Assembly: GCA_903873585.1 (NCBI GenBank) | Contig: CAIQOV010000005.1 | Span: 21,168 to 85,167, forward strand | Reading direction: 5' to 3' | DNA from: an uncultured Rhodobacterales bacterium | GTDB lineage: Bacteria; Pseudomonadota; Alphaproteobacteria; Rhodobacterales; Rhodobacteraceae | DNA length: 64,000 bases | Part shown: positions 1-9,367 of the stretch, piece after piece | How positions within the stretch are numbered: position 1 is the stretch's first letter | How the letters are laid out: the number at the start of each line of letters is the position of its first letter | Translations under genes and position numbers: made by a program | The notes under the pieces: model-generated | What the model saw: the letters and a program-made list of their open reading frames with translations, nothing else | What the model was told of the DNA's origin: nothing | The model's database searches: none

Positions 1-14
1 ATCGTGTTGGTCAT
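1..14 (-). CDS. Start of next transporter gene, cut by window edge
   Basis: An ATG on the minus strand (14-12) follows a GAGG five bases upstream and lies just beyond the permease stop codon at 24-22. It reads Met-Thr-Asn-Thr before the window ends. In peptide ABC operons the ATP-binding subunit usually follows the two permeases, so this is probably that gene, but only four codons are visible. Confidence 0.3.
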
Positions 15-21
15 CACATCC

Positions 22-1188
22 TCAATCCTTCAGGCTTTCTTCGCGCAGGCCATCGGCCAGCAGGTTCAGCCCCAACACAAGGCTCATCAAAGCCAGCGCA
101 GGCACGACGGCAGGGTGGGGCACCATCGACAGCAGTTTGCGACCGGCGTTGATGGTTGACCCCCAGTCAGGGCTTTCAGGCGTCACCCCTAGGCCGAAAA
201 AGCCCAAGGTTCCCAACAAGATCGTCGTATAGCCAATGCGCAGGCAGTAATCGACGATCAGGGGGCCACGTGCGTTGGGCAAAATCTCCCACAGCATGAT
301 GTACCACGCCTTTTCGCCGCGCGTTTGGCCTGCCGCCACATAGTCGCGCGATTTGATATCCATCACGATGCCGCGCACGATGCGAAACACGGTGGGCGCG
401 TTGACGAAGACCACTGACACGAACACGTTCAGCAGGTTCGGGTCCATGCCCCAAACCCCCAAGGGGTCGGCGTTAAAGGCAAGGCCCGAATAGGCCCACA
501 GGCCCAAAACCAGCGTGATGCCGACGTAAAGGTTGCGCTTGTTTGGGCTGGTGTGAAAGCGCGACTGAAACAAGATCGCAAAGAACGCGATGGGGATCAA
601 AAACAGCACCGCCGCCAAGACGACCGGAATGCCGGTGTTGCGAATTTCGGGTGTCACCAGCAGGTAGAACAGCAAGATCACCGGAAAAGCCAAAACAAGG
701 TTCGCCAGAAACGACAGCGCAGTATCCAAGCGCCCGCCGATATAGCCCGCAGGTAGGCCCAGCGTGATGCCCACCAAAAAGGCAAAGGTCGTGGCCGCAG
801 GGGCAATGATCAACACCTGCCGTGCCCCCATCACCATGCGGGAAAACACATCGCGCGCAAGGTGGTCGCCGCCCAAAAGGAACCACTTATACTGCCCCTC
901 AACCCCGTCAGGCACCACAGCACCGGGCAGCGGGTTCTTGACCGAGCCCAGTTGCGCCAAAGGATCGAAGGTCATGATGACATTGGCAAAAATTGCGGTG
1001 AAGACCCAAAACATCACGATGGCAAAGCCTACGATCGCCACGGGGCTGTCAAACAGCTTGCCATACAGCCCCAAGCGCCGCTTAAAGCGAAACGACAGCG
1101 CAAAGGTTACGGCCAGCGCCACCCAAACGGGCCAAAACTGCTTGGCCATCAGCCCGAAGATTGCGGCCCAAGATAAAGGTTCACTCAT
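22..1188 (-). CDS. Peptide/opine-type ABC transporter permease (DppC/OppC family)
   Basis: Inner-membrane subunit of a binding-protein-dependent importer. After an N-terminal membrane segment the protein carries several hydrophobic spans and the permease EAA loop (YVAAGQTRGEKAWYIMLWEI), which docks the ATPase. It ends in the typical DGLREESL tail. At about 388 residues it is longer than common DppC proteins (about 300) because of extra sequence in the middle (roughly residues 190-250). I take the ATG at 1188, one base after the stop of the upstream permease. A start at 1224 would add 12 residues and overlap that gene by 35 bases; neither has a strong ribosome site. Substrate is not predictable beyond peptide-like or related compounds. 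Confidence 0.9.
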   Translation of the reverse strand: MSEPLSWAAIFGLMAKQFWPVWVALAVTFALSFRFKRRLGLYGKLFDSPVAIVGFAIVMFWVFTAIFANVIMTFDPLAQLGSVKNPLPGAVVPDGVEGQYKWFLLGGDHLARDVFSRMVMGARQVLIIAPAATTFAFLVGITLGLPAGYIGGRLDTALSFLANLVLAFPVILLFYLLVTPEIRNTGIPVVLAAVLFLIPIAFFAILFQSRFHTSPNKRNLYVGITLVLGLWAYSGLAFNADPLGVWGMDPNLLNVFVSVVFVNAPTVFRIVRGIVMDIKSRDYVAAGQTRGEKAWYIMLWEILPNARGPLIVDYCLRIGYTTILLGTLGFFGLGVTPESPDWGSTINAGRKLLSMVPHPAVVPALALMSLVLGLNLLADGLREESLKD

Positions 1189-1189
1189 A

Positions 1190-2275
1190 TCAGCCCAGCC
1201 GAATTCGGGGATTAAGGAAGACATAGCCGATGTCGGAAATCAGCTGGGTCAGAAGCACAAAGATCACAGCCACCACAGACGCGCCCAACAACATCTCGAT
1301 GTCGTTATTGCCCGCAGCGGTGACAAGCATCCAGCCGAAGCCTTTGTAATTGAAAAGGGTTTCGGTAATCACCACACCGTTGAGCAGATAGGGAAATTGC
1401 AACATAATCACGGTAAAGGGCGCGATCATCGCATTGCGCAGCGCGTGGCGCAGCACCACTTGGCGAAAGCTGACGCCCTTAAGCCGTGCGGTGCGGATAT
1501 ATTGTTGCGTCATCACCTCGGTCATCGAAGCGCGGGTCATGCGGGCGATATACCCCACGCCGTACAGCGCAATCGTCGCCACAGGCAGGCCAAAATTCCA
1601 AAACGTGATGTGATCCATGGCAGAGGTCGCCGTGCCCATGAACAGCGTCTTTTTGCCGATCCAGCCCCATTGCGCCAACAAAGGCGAAAGCCCCGTGGCC
1701 GGAGAGGCCAACAGCGCCACCAAAATCACGCCCGACACATATTCCGGCGTTGCACTTGTGGCGATGGAAAAGGTCGACAGCACGCGGTCGGTGCGCGAGC
1801 CTTCGCGCATTCCTGCCAGAACGCCAATCACCAGCGCGATTGGCACCATCACCAGCATCACCGCCAGCATCAACCAACCCGTGGCCGCCATAGATTTGCC
1901 CAGCGAATACAGAACCGTCTTCTTGAAAACGGTCGAAAAGCCCCAGTTGCCCTGAAAAATCCCGCAACGCTTCGGCGCTAAGGCCGGATCGTCGCGCTGC
2001 CCGATGCACAGCCCGCGCGTCACACCCTTTTCATCGGTGCGCACCCAACCGGGTGCCGCCCCCAGCCATTCGGCATAGCGATAAAACACCGAACCGGTAT
2101 GGCCATGCTCGTCCAGCCACGATGCCACGGCCGCATCCGTCATACGGACCGACCCTTCCGAGCGGGCGAGTTTTTCCAAATTCGGGGCCAAATTGGTGAG
2201 ATAGAAAACGACAAAGGTCAAAACCAAAGCCGTCACCAGCATCACACCCAGACGCCGGATCACGAATGCGAGCAT
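1190..2275 (-). CDS. Peptide/opine-type ABC transporter permease (DppB/OppB family)
   Basis: First permease of the importer, 361 residues. The N-terminus MLAFVIRRLGVMLVTALVLTF is the usual DppB opening. A periplasmic segment of about 90 residues follows, including a Cys pair (CIGQRDD... RCGIF), then five more membrane spans. The EAA loop reads YIRTARLKGVSFRQVVLRHA and the tail GYVFLNPRIRLG is typical. The downstream permease starts one base after this stop, so the two are translated together. Confidence 0.92.
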   Translation of the reverse strand: MLAFVIRRLGVMLVTALVLTFVVFYLTNLAPNLEKLARSEGSVRMTDAAVASWLDEHGHTGSVFYRYAEWLGAAPGWVRTDEKGVTRGLCIGQRDDPALAPKRCGIFQGNWGFSTVFKKTVLYSLGKSMAATGWLMLAVMLVMVPIALVIGVLAGMREGSRTDRVLSTFSIATSATPEYVSGVILVALLASPATGLSPLLAQWGWIGKKTLFMGTATSAMDHITFWNFGLPVATIALYGVGYIARMTRASMTEVMTQQYIRTARLKGVSFRQVVLRHALRNAMIAPFTVIMLQFPYLLNGVVITETLFNYKGFGWMLVTAAGNNDIEMLLGASVVAVIFVLLTQLISDIGYVFLNPRIRLG

Positions 2276-2318
2276 GAAAGCTTCCTACCGTGCCAGACAG
2301 ACCCAAAGGGTCAGAATG

Positions 2319-2356
2319 AAAAAGGGCGGGCGCGCTGAACCCAGCGCCCCCGCCCC
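2319..2356 (-). terminator. Stem-loop between binding protein and permease genes
   Basis: Read on the minus strand, GGGCGGGGGCGCTGG and CAGCGCGCCCGCCC form a GC-rich hairpin followed directly by five T residues. It lies 10-50 bases after the stop of the binding-protein gene and before the permease genes. It looks like a partial (intra-operon) terminator or 3' stabiliser that would leave more binding-protein than permease transcript, a known arrangement in ABC operons. Confidence 0.7.
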
Positions 2357-2367
2357 GATTTAAGCGC

Positions 2368-4065
2368 TTAGGCCAGCGACCACAGGTAGTGGTGGTGCTC
2401 CATCGAGGGGTGCATCACTGCGCCCACGACATTCGGCTTGGCGTGGCGATACAGCGAGCGCCAGTAGGGCTGGATGATATAGCCTTCATCTTGCAGGATC
2501 TTTTCCAAGATCGCTGCCTGCTCGCGGCGCTTTTCGCCGTCTGCAAGGGCCAAAGCTGCGGTCATAGCTGCGTCAAAGTCGGCATTCGCCATGCCGGTTT
2601 CGTTCCACGAACCGGTCGAGGTGTAGGCGTACTGCATGTTCTGCACGGCCAGCGGGCGGTGGTTCCAGGTGGTCGACGAGAAGGGGTACTTCTGCCAATC
2701 ATTCCAGAAGGTCGAACCCGGCATAACGGTGCGCTTCACGTTCACGCCTGCGTCGCGCAGCTGGGCTGCCACGGCGTCAGAAGTATCCAGCTCAAAGCCG
2801 CCATCCAGCGAGATGAACTCAAACTCGGCATCGGCCAGATTGTGCTTGGCCAGAACGTCTTTGACGCCTGCTTTGTCGAAGGTTTGCGCATCAAGCTTGG
2901 CGTATTCCGGGTGAACCGGGCAAGCGTGGTGGTTTTCAGCCGTGGTGCCAAGGCCCTTATAGCCCAGTTCCAGCACAACAGCCGGATCAATCGCGCGCTG
3001 CAGGGCAGAGCGGACTTCTTTTTCTTTGTACAGATCCGACGTGGCCGAGTTGAAGCGGCACACGATGGTCGAAGCGGTGACAGCTTCATACTTGGTCCAG
3101 CCCAAGGTGTTCAGCTGGTCGATGAATTCACCGGTCGATTCGTAGTTCATGTCAATCTCGTCAGAGTTGGCGAGGTTGACCATGGCCGAGGGATCGGTGC
3201 CAAAGTCGATGTAGTGAATTTCGTCCAGCGGTGCTACGCCGCCCCACCACTTATGGCTTTCGGGGGCGCGCACGATGGTCATCTTCTGGCCAACCGACAT
3301 TTCGCCCGGAACATAGGGGCCGGTGCCGATGCCATTAACGGCAGGATCATCGCCGTCTTTGAACGACGAGTGTACGATAGCGGCCGGATAGTCAGAGATA
3401 GCGGCCACAACCGCAATGTCGGACACCGACATTTTCAGTTCAACCGTGTTGTCGTCGATCTTCACAACCGAACCGTCACGCAGTTTGTTGACCATGACAG
3501 GGTTGCCCTTGTCGTCAACCACAGCGGCACCAGCGGCGTCAACCTTGGCGACCTGTTCGGTCAGGCCGGGGAAGCGCGACGCCATGGCGTTGCCGTCAAC
3601 CGAGCCATCTGCCCAACGGGTGAAGTTGAAGATCACGTCATCGGCGGTGAAAGCATCGCCGTTGTTCCAAGTCACACCCGGGCGCACTTTCATCGTGTAG
3701 CCGGTCGCGTCAGCGTTGGCTTCCCACGATTCCAGCAAACGACCTTCGAACGAGCCGTCGGGGTTGTACTGCACCAGATATTCCAGCCAGCCACGGTAGA
3801 CGTTCGCAATCTGCGGCCAGTCTGCCAAGCGCGGGTCTTTCATCGCCTTGGTTTCCATCGCCACGCGCACAACGCCGCCAACTTTGACGTCTGCGGCTTT
3901 GGCGGGCGCTTCAAGGCCCAGCAGGCCGTAAGCGGCGACAGCCGACACACCCAAAGCGGTGGTGCGGGTCAGGAACTCACGGCGGCTTAGTTCGCCGGCC
4001 TTCACTTCGGCCAAGTGCATTTCTGCACCCGGATGCAAAGCGTCGATCCTTGTCATATCGTTCAT
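2368..4065 (-). CDS. ABC transporter substrate-binding protein, SBP_bac_5 family, Tat-exported
   Basis: Periplasmic solute receptor of 565 residues. A twin-arginine signal SRREFLTRT begins near residue 28 and is followed by a hydrophobic stretch and a likely AKA|AD cleavage site, so it is exported folded. The mature part has family 5 features: [20 protein letters not shown] near the front, VKPGVTW-like strand ([22 protein letters not shown]), and a late [23 protein letters not shown] segment. The start is supported by GGGAGACGACC before the ATG. An AraC-type gene lies upstream on the same strand and the permeases lie downstream. Ligand unknown; peptides, opines or similar are the family range. 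Confidence 0.93.
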   Translation of the reverse strand: MNDMTRIDALHPGAEMHLAEVKAGELSRREFLTRTTALGVSAVAAYGLLGLEAPAKAADVKVGGVVRVAMETKAMKDPRLADWPQIANVYRGWLEYLVQYNPDGSFEGRLLESWEANADATGYTMKVRPGVTWNNGDAFTADDVIFNFTRWADGSVDGNAMASRFPGLTEQVAKVDAAGAAVVDDKGNPVMVNKLRDGSVVKIDDNTVELKMSVSDIAVVAAISDYPAAIVHSSFKDGDDPAVNGIGTGPYVPGEMSVGQKMTIVRAPESHKWWGGVAPLDEIHYIDFGTDPSAMVNLANSDEIDMNYESTGEFIDQLNTLGWTKYEAVTASTIVCRFNSATSDLYKEKEVRSALQRAIDPAVVLELGYKGLGTTAENHHACPVHPEYAKLDAQTFDKAGVKDVLAKHNLADAEFEFISLDGGFELDTSDAVAAQLRDAGVNVKRTVMPGSTFWNDWQKYPFSSTTWNHRPLAVQNMQYAYTSTGSWNETGMANADFDAAMTAALALADGEKRREQAAILEKILQDEGYIIQPYWRSLYRHAKPNVVGAVMHPSMEHHHYLWSLA

Positions 4066-4390
4066 GGTCGTCTCCCTGTCGGGCTATTGCCCTCGTTATC
4101 GTTCGTCAGCGGCACCGCTTGCGCGCGCTGTACCGGCGAACCGGCGAGGCTGGCGCGGTGCACGTGCTCACGCGCCTATTCCGCACCTTTTCGGGGCCTG
4201 CGTCAACGCTTGGATTCGTCGCCCCCTATAACTTTTGCGACAAGTGGGTGCCGCAATGGGAAGTTGCTGCGCTGCGGCATGGGGGCGAGCGTTATTTAAC
4301 GGCCCCGCGCTGGCCAAGATGTTGGCGCGGCGGTGCAAATAATTCCGCTTAAACGGAATCCTGCCGCCCCCTTACAGGCGCGCGAATCGG
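4066..4390. promoter_or_regulatory. Intergenic control region of the ABC importer
   Basis: 325 bases without a gene between the binding-protein gene and the AraC-type gene, both on the minus strand. It should hold the importer promoter. A TTGACG element (minus strand, near 4198-4203) has an AATAGG-type sequence about 19 bases further on, which is only a weak promoter candidate. An inverted repeat ATTCCG/CGGAAT with six bases between (4342-4359) lies close to the end of the regulator gene. It could be an operator or part of a weak terminator. Confidence 0.4.
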
Positions 4391-5188
4391 CTACAGGCTG
4401 TTGCGAAACGCGCGGGGCGAGGTGCCGGTGCGATTCTGGAACGCGCGGGTGAAATAGGCGGCCGAGGTGAAACCAAGGCTAGACCCGATCACATTCACCG
4501 GCATTTTGGTTTCGGCCAACAGCTTGCGCGCCTCAAATATCCGGCGGTCTTGCAGCAGATCAATCGCCGATCGCCCACTGGTCAACCGACAGCACCGCGT
4601 CAAATGGGTCGCCGTCACGCCCAATTCGCCCGCAAGATCGCCCACCCCCGCGCCAGAGCGAAATTTCTGCTCCATCAAGGCGGTAAAGCGCGCCACCAAC
4701 CTGCGCGAGGCGTCGTTCTTGACACCTTCGTCGCCCAGCTTAAGGGCTTGGCGTTCAATCCAAACTGACAGCAAGTCGATATAAGCCCGCGCGGCACGCA
4801 GATTTCCAGATTGGTCACTGTCCAATTCGCGCTGGATGGCATCGAGCGTGGTGTTTAACTCTTGCTGGGTAAGCACTTCGCGAATGCGCAGATGAATGGG
4901 GGAAAGGGGCAGATGTGTGCTGGCATCTTGGCCAAAAAATACCGCTGTGCCAAATACTTGCGCGCCAACCTCAAAGCCGTGCATCACGCCTTTTGGAATG
5001 AATATCCCATTGTGGGCCGTATAACCGCGCGTTTGGCCTGCGATTGTAATGCGGCCCTGACCCTTGGTGAACCATAAAAAACACGGCTCTTCCAATGACC
5101 GCATACTTTCCACCCGCCACCGATCCCCACCGGCAAGCCGTGGAATGGCACTCAATCGAAAAGAGGTGGTCGGCGCAGGGCCTTGCAT
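4391..5188 (-). CDS. AraC-family transcriptional regulator
   Basis: 265-residue regulator with an N-terminal cupin-like sensing domain (KGQGRITIAGQ, GIFIPKGVMHGFEV) and a C-terminal AraC double helix-turn-helix. The second domain reads VGDLAGELGVTATHLTRCCR, then MPVNVIGSSLGFTSAAYFTRAFQNRTGTSPRAFR. It is encoded just upstream of, and on the same strand as, the peptide-type ABC importer, so control of that importer is the natural inference. The frame is open up to 5401, but that extension would overlap miaA and encodes only a low-complexity repeat ([13 protein letters not shown]), so the ATG at 5188 is preferred. Its ribosome site is weak and a nearby non-ATG start is possible. Confidence 0.85.
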   Translation of the reverse strand: MQGPAPTTSFRLSAIPRLAGGDRWRVESMRSLEEPCFLWFTKGQGRITIAGQTRGYTAHNGIFIPKGVMHGFEVGAQVFGTAVFFGQDASTHLPLSPIHLRIREVLTQQELNTTLDAIQRELDSDQSGNLRAARAYIDLLSVWIERQALKLGDEGVKNDASRRLVARFTALMEQKFRSGAGVGDLAGELGVTATHLTRCCRLTSGRSAIDLLQDRRIFEARKLLAETKMPVNVIGSSLGFTSAAYFTRAFQNRTGTSPRAFRNSL

Positions 5189-5301
5189 CGAAAGTCGACT
5201 ATCTCGTAGCGGGTGGCAGTGATTGCTTAGCGTGAATCGGGTTAAGTTACCATTGAAAAATCGCACTTTGGGGGAATGCGGTGAAACCTTTGGATGGACA
5301 G

Positions 5302-5337
5302 GCCCGTCCTTAGCCCCGTCCTTAGCCCTGGCCTTAG
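5302..5337. repeat. Three tandem 12-bp units at the 3' end of miaA
   Basis: Three successive units of the form CCCGTCCTTAGC occupy 5302-5337, the last one diverged (CCCTGGCCTTAG). The miaA stop codon lies inside the third unit, so the array forms the miaA tail and the gap before the AraC-type gene. Confidence 0.7.
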
Positions 5338-6203
5338 CCCGGGATTGCTTGCGTCCAATTCGCCATCCTTGCGCGAAACCAAGTGCGCTGGCGCTTGGCA
5401 TATTGGCGCGAGGCTAGGATGGCGCCATCGCGTGCTGCCGTTAAACTGATCTCGCCGCGCAGATGCGCCACCAGTTCCGGCGCCCCGATGGCGCGCGCCC
5501 AAGGCCGTTCTGGCTGCCAATGGGGCAGGGCGGCGCGCACCTCGTCAAGGGCGCCTTCCTCCAACATCACGGAAAAACGCCGCGCGATTCGGGCGTCAAG
5601 CCAAGGCACGGTGGGCTGCAAAACAAGGGTTTGCGCGTCGCAAAGTGGCAAGATCGGGGCGACGGTGTCGGCCTGCCACGCGGCCATTCCGCGCCCCGTG
5701 GCCCGCTGCACCTCGTAAGCGCGCTGAACGCGCACGGGGTTTAGCAGGTCGGTTTTGGCCGCCGTCGCCGCATCTAACGCCGCGCGCATCACGTCAATCT
5801 GCCCCGATAGGCGCAAGGCATCCGCCTCGGCCCGAATGGCGGCGGGAATGGGCGGAATTTCGGCCAAACCCTCGGTCAAAGCGCGAAAATACAGCCCTGT
5901 GCCGCCGGCAATCACCACAGGCCGCGACAACAGCCCCGCCACCTCGCGCAGCCACGCCCCAACGGAATAGTCGCACTCGCGCCCGACATGGCCATAAAGC
6001 GCATGGGGCAAAGCCTGCTCGTCTGATATCGAAGGCCGCGCGCTTAACACCCGCCAGCATTCATAAACCTGCAAGGCATCGGCATTCACAATCACCCGCC
6101 CGTCGCGCGCGGCAAGCGCCATAGCTAGGGCGGATTTCCCGCTGCCCGTTGGCCCCGCAATCAGCACAGGCAGCTCGCGCGAAAGCCCCTCTATCCCTGT
6201 CAT
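5334..6203 (-). CDS. miaA: tRNA dimethylallyltransferase
   Basis: Transfers the dimethylallyl group to A37 of tRNAs reading codons that begin with U. The 289-residue protein has the P-loop [11 protein letters not shown] at about 17-27, the DALQVY segment where the usual Asp-Ser-Gln substrate motif sits, [10 protein letters not shown] near 100, and a C-terminal [12 protein letters not shown] tRNA-contact segment. It is divergent from pyrH and ends inside a short tandem repeat. Confidence 0.95.
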   Translation of the reverse strand: MTGIEGLSRELPVLIAGPTGSGKSALAMALAARDGRVIVNADALQVYECWRVLSARPSISDEQALPHALYGHVGRECDYSVGAWLREVAGLLSRPVVIAGGTGLYFRALTEGLAEIPPIPAAIRAEADALRLSGQIDVMRAALDAATAAKTDLLNPVRVQRAYEVQRATGRGMAAWQADTVAPILPLCDAQTLVLQPTVPWLDARIARRFSVMLEEGALDEVRAALPHWQPERPWARAIGAPELVAHLRGEISLTAARDGAILASRQYAKRQRTWFRARMANWTQAIPG

Positions 6204-6324
6204 CTTGGTCTAAACACTCCGAGGGTGCGGCGGCAGGCCCCCGCCTTGCTGACCACTGGTTGAACCTTCCCCCGTTTTGCCGCATTTTGGGCGCAATGCC
6301 AACAACACGCACAGCGGGGCCACC

Positions 6325-7053
6325 ATGTCGAAAAAAGATGCCAAGATCAGCTACTCCCGCGTTATGCTGAAAATTTCCGGAGAGGCGCTGATGGGCGACC
6401 TTGGCTATGGCCTGCATCCGCCCACCGTCACCCGCATCGCGCAAGAGGTGAAATCCGTTCACGATCTGGGGGTTGAGATTTGCATGGTGATCGGTGGCGG
6501 TAATATTTTTCGCGGGTTGCAAGGCAGCGCGCAGGGGATGGAGCGCACGACCGCCGATTACATGGGCATGCTTGCCACCGTCATGAACGCTTTGGCGATG
6601 CAGGCGGCGTTGGAAGCTGTGGGCATCTTTACCCGCGTCATCTCGGCCATTCCGATGGATCAGGTCTGCGAGCCCTATATCCGCCGCCGCGCCGTGCGCC
6701 ATCTGGAAAAGAAGCGCGTTTGCATCTTTGCCGCAGGCACGGGCAACCCCTATTTCACCACCGATACCGCAGCCACCCTGCGCGCCAATGAAATGGCCTG
6801 TCAGGCGATCTTCAAGGGCACCAAGGTTGACGGGGTGTATGACAAAGACCCCAAGAAACACGCCGACGCCAAGCGCTATGAAACAGTGACCTATGACGAG
6901 GTGTTGCAACAGCACCTCGGCGTCATGGATGCCAGCGCCATCGCTTTGGCGCGCGACAATGACCTGCCGATCATCGTGTTTTCCTTGGATGAACCGGGCG
7001 GTTTCAAAGGCATTCTGTCGGGCCAAGGCACTTACACCCGCGTGCACGGCTAA
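6325..7053 (+). CDS. pyrH: UMP kinase
   Basis: Phosphorylates UMP to UDP in the cytoplasm. The 242-residue protein has the amino-acid-kinase fold marks: [11 protein letters not shown] near the N-terminus, IGGGNIFRG, then [13 protein letters not shown] and [12 protein letters not shown]. The ATG at 6325 ([12 protein letters not shown]) follows GGGGCCACC. An in-frame start at 6277 would add 16 unrelated residues. It opens the translation and envelope cluster that runs to lpxB, followed by frr as in most bacteria. Confidence 0.96.
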   Translation: MSKKDAKISYSRVMLKISGEALMGDLGYGLHPPTVTRIAQEVKSVHDLGVEICMVIGGGNIFRGLQGSAQGMERTTADYMGMLATVMNALAMQAALEAVGIFTRVISAIPMDQVCEPYIRRRAVRHLEKKRVCIFAAGTGNPYFTTDTAATLRANEMACQAIFKGTKVDGVYDKDPKKHADAKRYETVTYDEVLQQHLGVMDASAIALARDNDLPIIVFSLDEPGGFKGILSGQGTYTRVHG

Positions 7054-7188
7054 GGCGGCCGCCGCGGCCGCGTGGCATAGTTTTGCCCGACAGCGGTCTT
7101 TCACAGGCCAATGTTTTGCTGCTAGAAGCGGCAAAAGGGTAAGAGGTGGGGGCCAAAACCCCCGCCCCAAGGCATCTAAGAGGACACC

Positions 7189-7755
7189 ATGGCGCAAGAC
7201 GATCTGGAAATTGACAGCGACGGCCTGCAACGTCGGATGGAAGGGGCGCTGAATTCGCTTAAGGGCGATTTTGCGTCTTTGCGCACGGGGCGGGCCTCGG
7301 CTTCCATGCTCGATCCTATTCAGGTGGATGCTTACGGCCAAATGACGCCGATCAACCAATTGGGCACAATCAACGTGCCCGAACCGCGCATGGTGGTGAT
7401 CAACGTTTGGGATAAGGGTTTGATTGGCAAGGTGGAAAAGGCGATCCGCGAAAGCGGCATCGGCATCAATCCGGTGTCAGACGGCCCCTTGATCCGCCTG
7501 CCGATCCCAGAACTGAACGAACAACGCCGCCGCGAGTTGACCAAGGTTGCAGCGCAATATTCCGAAGGGGCCAAAGTGGCCGTGCGCAACGTGCGCCGCG
7601 ACGGGATGGACATGATCAAAAAGGCCAAAACCGCTGGTATGGGCGAAGACGATCAGAAAATGTGGCAAGAAGAAGTGCAAGAGATGACCGATCGCGCCAT
7701 TGCCCTGATTGACCGCTTGCTCGAAGCCAAACAAGTCGAGATTATGCAGGTCTAA
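7189..7755 (+). CDS. frr: Ribosome recycling factor
   Basis: Splits post-termination ribosomes together with EF-G. At 188 residues it is standard length. Family segments include [43 protein letters not shown] and the C-terminal helix [21 protein letters not shown] good AAGAGG ribosome site precedes the ATG. It lies 135 bases after pyrH. Confidence 0.97.
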   Translation: MAQDDLEIDSDGLQRRMEGALNSLKGDFASLRTGRASASMLDPIQVDAYGQMTPINQLGTINVPEPRMVVINVWDKGLIGKVEKAIRESGIGINPVSDGPLIRLPIPELNEQRRRELTKVAAQYSEGAKVAVRNVRRDGMDMIKKAKTAGMGEDDQKMWQEEVQEMTDRAIALIDRLLEAKQVEIMQV

Positions 7756-7796
7756 CCCTTGCCGCAGGCAGGCGCGGCATAAGGGAGGGGGACTTT

Positions 7797-8537
7797 TTGG
7801 GCGCGAACGACACAAGCAAGCCGGGCGCAAAGCCTGCCGCGACCCATGTCGCCATTATCATGGACGGCAACGGTCGCTGGGCCACCCAAAAGGGCTGGCC
7901 GCGTTTGGTGGGCCACCGCAAAGGCGCCGAACGGGTCAAGGAAATCGTGCGCTGCGCCCCTGATCTGGGGATCGAATGGCTGACGATCTACGCCTTTTCG
8001 ACCGAGAACTGGAAGCGCTCGACCGAAGAAGTGCTGGGCCTGATGTCGATCTTTGCCCGCTATATCGAGCGCGAGGCCGACAGGCTTGCCGCCGAATCGG
8101 TGCGCATGCGCTTTATCGGCGACCGCTCGCGTCTTGATACCCGCCTGCAACGCCTGATGACCGGTATCGAAGAGCGCACCGCCAAGTTCAACCGTCTGAA
8201 CCTGACCGTCGCCATCAATTACGGCGGGCGCGATGAACTGACCCGCGCCATCCGGTCGATCACCGTCGATGTCGCCGAAGGCCGCCTAGACCCTTCCGCC
8301 GTGACCGAGGCGCTGATTTCCAAACGCCTTGATACCAGCGACCTGCCCGACCCCGATCTGGTGATCCGCACCAGTGGTGAAACACGCACGTCGAACTTTC
8401 TGCCATGGCAGGCCGCTTATGCCGAGTTTGAATTTACCCCGACCCTGTGGCCCGATTTCACACCCGATGAACTGGCGCTGATCCTGAAACGTTTTGGCAA
8501 CCGTGACCGGCGGTTTGGCGGCGTGGCGCGGGCATGA
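7797..8537 (+). CDS. uppS: Polyprenyl (undecaprenyl) diphosphate synthase, cis-prenyltransferase
   Basis: Makes the C55 lipid carrier for peptidoglycan and polysaccharides from FPP and IPP. The 246-residue protein has IIMDGNGRWA near residue 20 (catalytic Asp), FSTENWKR, the RSRL/LNLTVAINYGGRDEL region and DPDLVIRTSGE with C-terminal RFGG. The start is a TTG at 7797 behind the strong purine run AGGGAGGGGG; no suitable ATG exists before the conserved start. It ends in a four-base ATGA overlap with cdsA. Confidence 0.95.
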   Translation: MGANDTSKPGAKPAATHVAIIMDGNGRWATQKGWPRLVGHRKGAERVKEIVRCAPDLGIEWLTIYAFSTENWKRSTEEVLGLMSIFARYIEREADRLAAESVRMRFIGDRSRLDTRLQRLMTGIEERTAKFNRLNLTVAINYGGRDELTRAIRSITVDVAEGRLDPSAVTEALISKRLDTSDLPDPDLVIRTSGETRTSNFLPWQAAYAEFEFTPTLWPDFTPDELALILKRFGNRDRRFGGVARA

Positions 8538-9367
8538 CAGACAGGCCCCCCCTTTCGCCAAGGCCCCCATCCTCGCCCAAAGCGGCGGGCGGCAGGTGGG
8601 GCGATCTTGGGGTGCGGGTGGTGTCAGGCTTGGTGCTGGCAGGCTTGGGCATTCTGTCAGTTCTGGCGGGCGGTTGGGTGTTTTTGGCCATGACCTTGGT
8701 GATTTACGCGCTGATGGCGTGGGAATTGGCTGCGCTTAGCGATCAGCCCGCCCATCCCATCATGCGGGCAGGGATTGCCGCGCTGGCCGGTCTTGGCTTG
8801 GCCTTGGCCCAAGCGCAGGGCTGGGGCGTTCTGGCGCTGGCTTTGGCCCCCCTTGCGCTTGCCCTGACCCCGCGCAAGGATGCGGCGCTGATTTCTGTTT
8901 ACAGCCTTGCCATGCTGCTGTCGGCCCATGCCTTTATCGCCTTGGATCATCGCGGTGCGGTGATTGTTGTGTGGCTGGTGTGTATCGTGGTTGCTTCTGA
9001 TGTGTTTGGCTATTTCGCGGGGCGTTCGCTGGGGGGGCCGAAGGTTTGGCCCTCGATCAGCCCGAAGAAAACATGGTCGGGCACGGTGGCGGGGTGGCTG
9101 GGGGCAGCTTTGGTCGGCTTGGGGTTTGTGCTGGTGGAAGGTGGGGGATGGGGCTTGGTTGCCATCTCGCCCGCGGTGGCTTTGGCAAGCCAGTTGGGCG
9201 ATATTGTCGAAAGCCTGATCAAACGCCGCGCGGGGGTGAAAGACGCATCGCGGCTTATTCCGGGCCACGGCGGGGTGATTGACCGGTTTGATGCTTTGAT
9301 CGGGGCGATTCTGGCGGTTTGGCTGCTGGAACTGGTTTTGCCCTTGCCGCTTGGGAACATGCTATGA
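8534..9367 (+). CDS. cdsA: Phosphatidate cytidylyltransferase
   Basis: Integral membrane enzyme making CDP-diacylglycerol from phosphatidic acid and CTP. 277 residues with about eight hydrophobic spans. The C-terminal CdsA signature is present: SPKKTWSGTVAGW, followed by SQLGDIVESLIKRRAGVKDASRLIPGHGGVIDRFDAL. The start overlaps the uppS stop (ATGA) and its own stop overlaps the dxr start in the same way, so the three are translationally coupled. Confidence 0.95.
   Translation: MTDRPPLSPRPPSSPKAAGGRWGDLGVRVVSGLVLAGLGILSVLAGGWVFLAMTLVIYALMAWELAALSDQPAHPIMRAGIAALAGLGLALAQAQGWGVLALALAPLALALTPRKDAALISVYSLAMLLSAHAFIALDHRGAVIVVWLVCIVVASDVFGYFAGRSLGGPKVWPSISPKKTWSGTVAGWLGAALVGLGFVLVEGGGWGLVAISPAVALASQLGDIVESLIKRRAGVKDASRLIPGHGGVIDRFDALIGAILAVWLLELVLPLPLGNML

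Noticed and set aside
764..1981. Plus-strand frame of 405 codons across both permease genes
   Set aside because: Spans two real genes antisense, His/Arg-rich, no supporting features.
2389..3990. Long plus-strand open frame (533 codons) opposite the substrate-binding protein
   Set aside because: It is the antisense of a clearly real gene, has no ribosome site or recognisable domain, and its His/Arg/Val-rich composition is typical of GC-rich antisense frames.
7056..7072. GC palindrome GCGGCCG/CGGCCGC after pyrH as a terminator
   Set aside because: No T-run follows and frr needs read-through; chance palindromes of this kind are common at this GC content.
6061..7359. Minus-strand frame of 432 codons opposite pyrH and frr
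   Set aside because: Antisense of pyrH and frr; no homology-like motifs.
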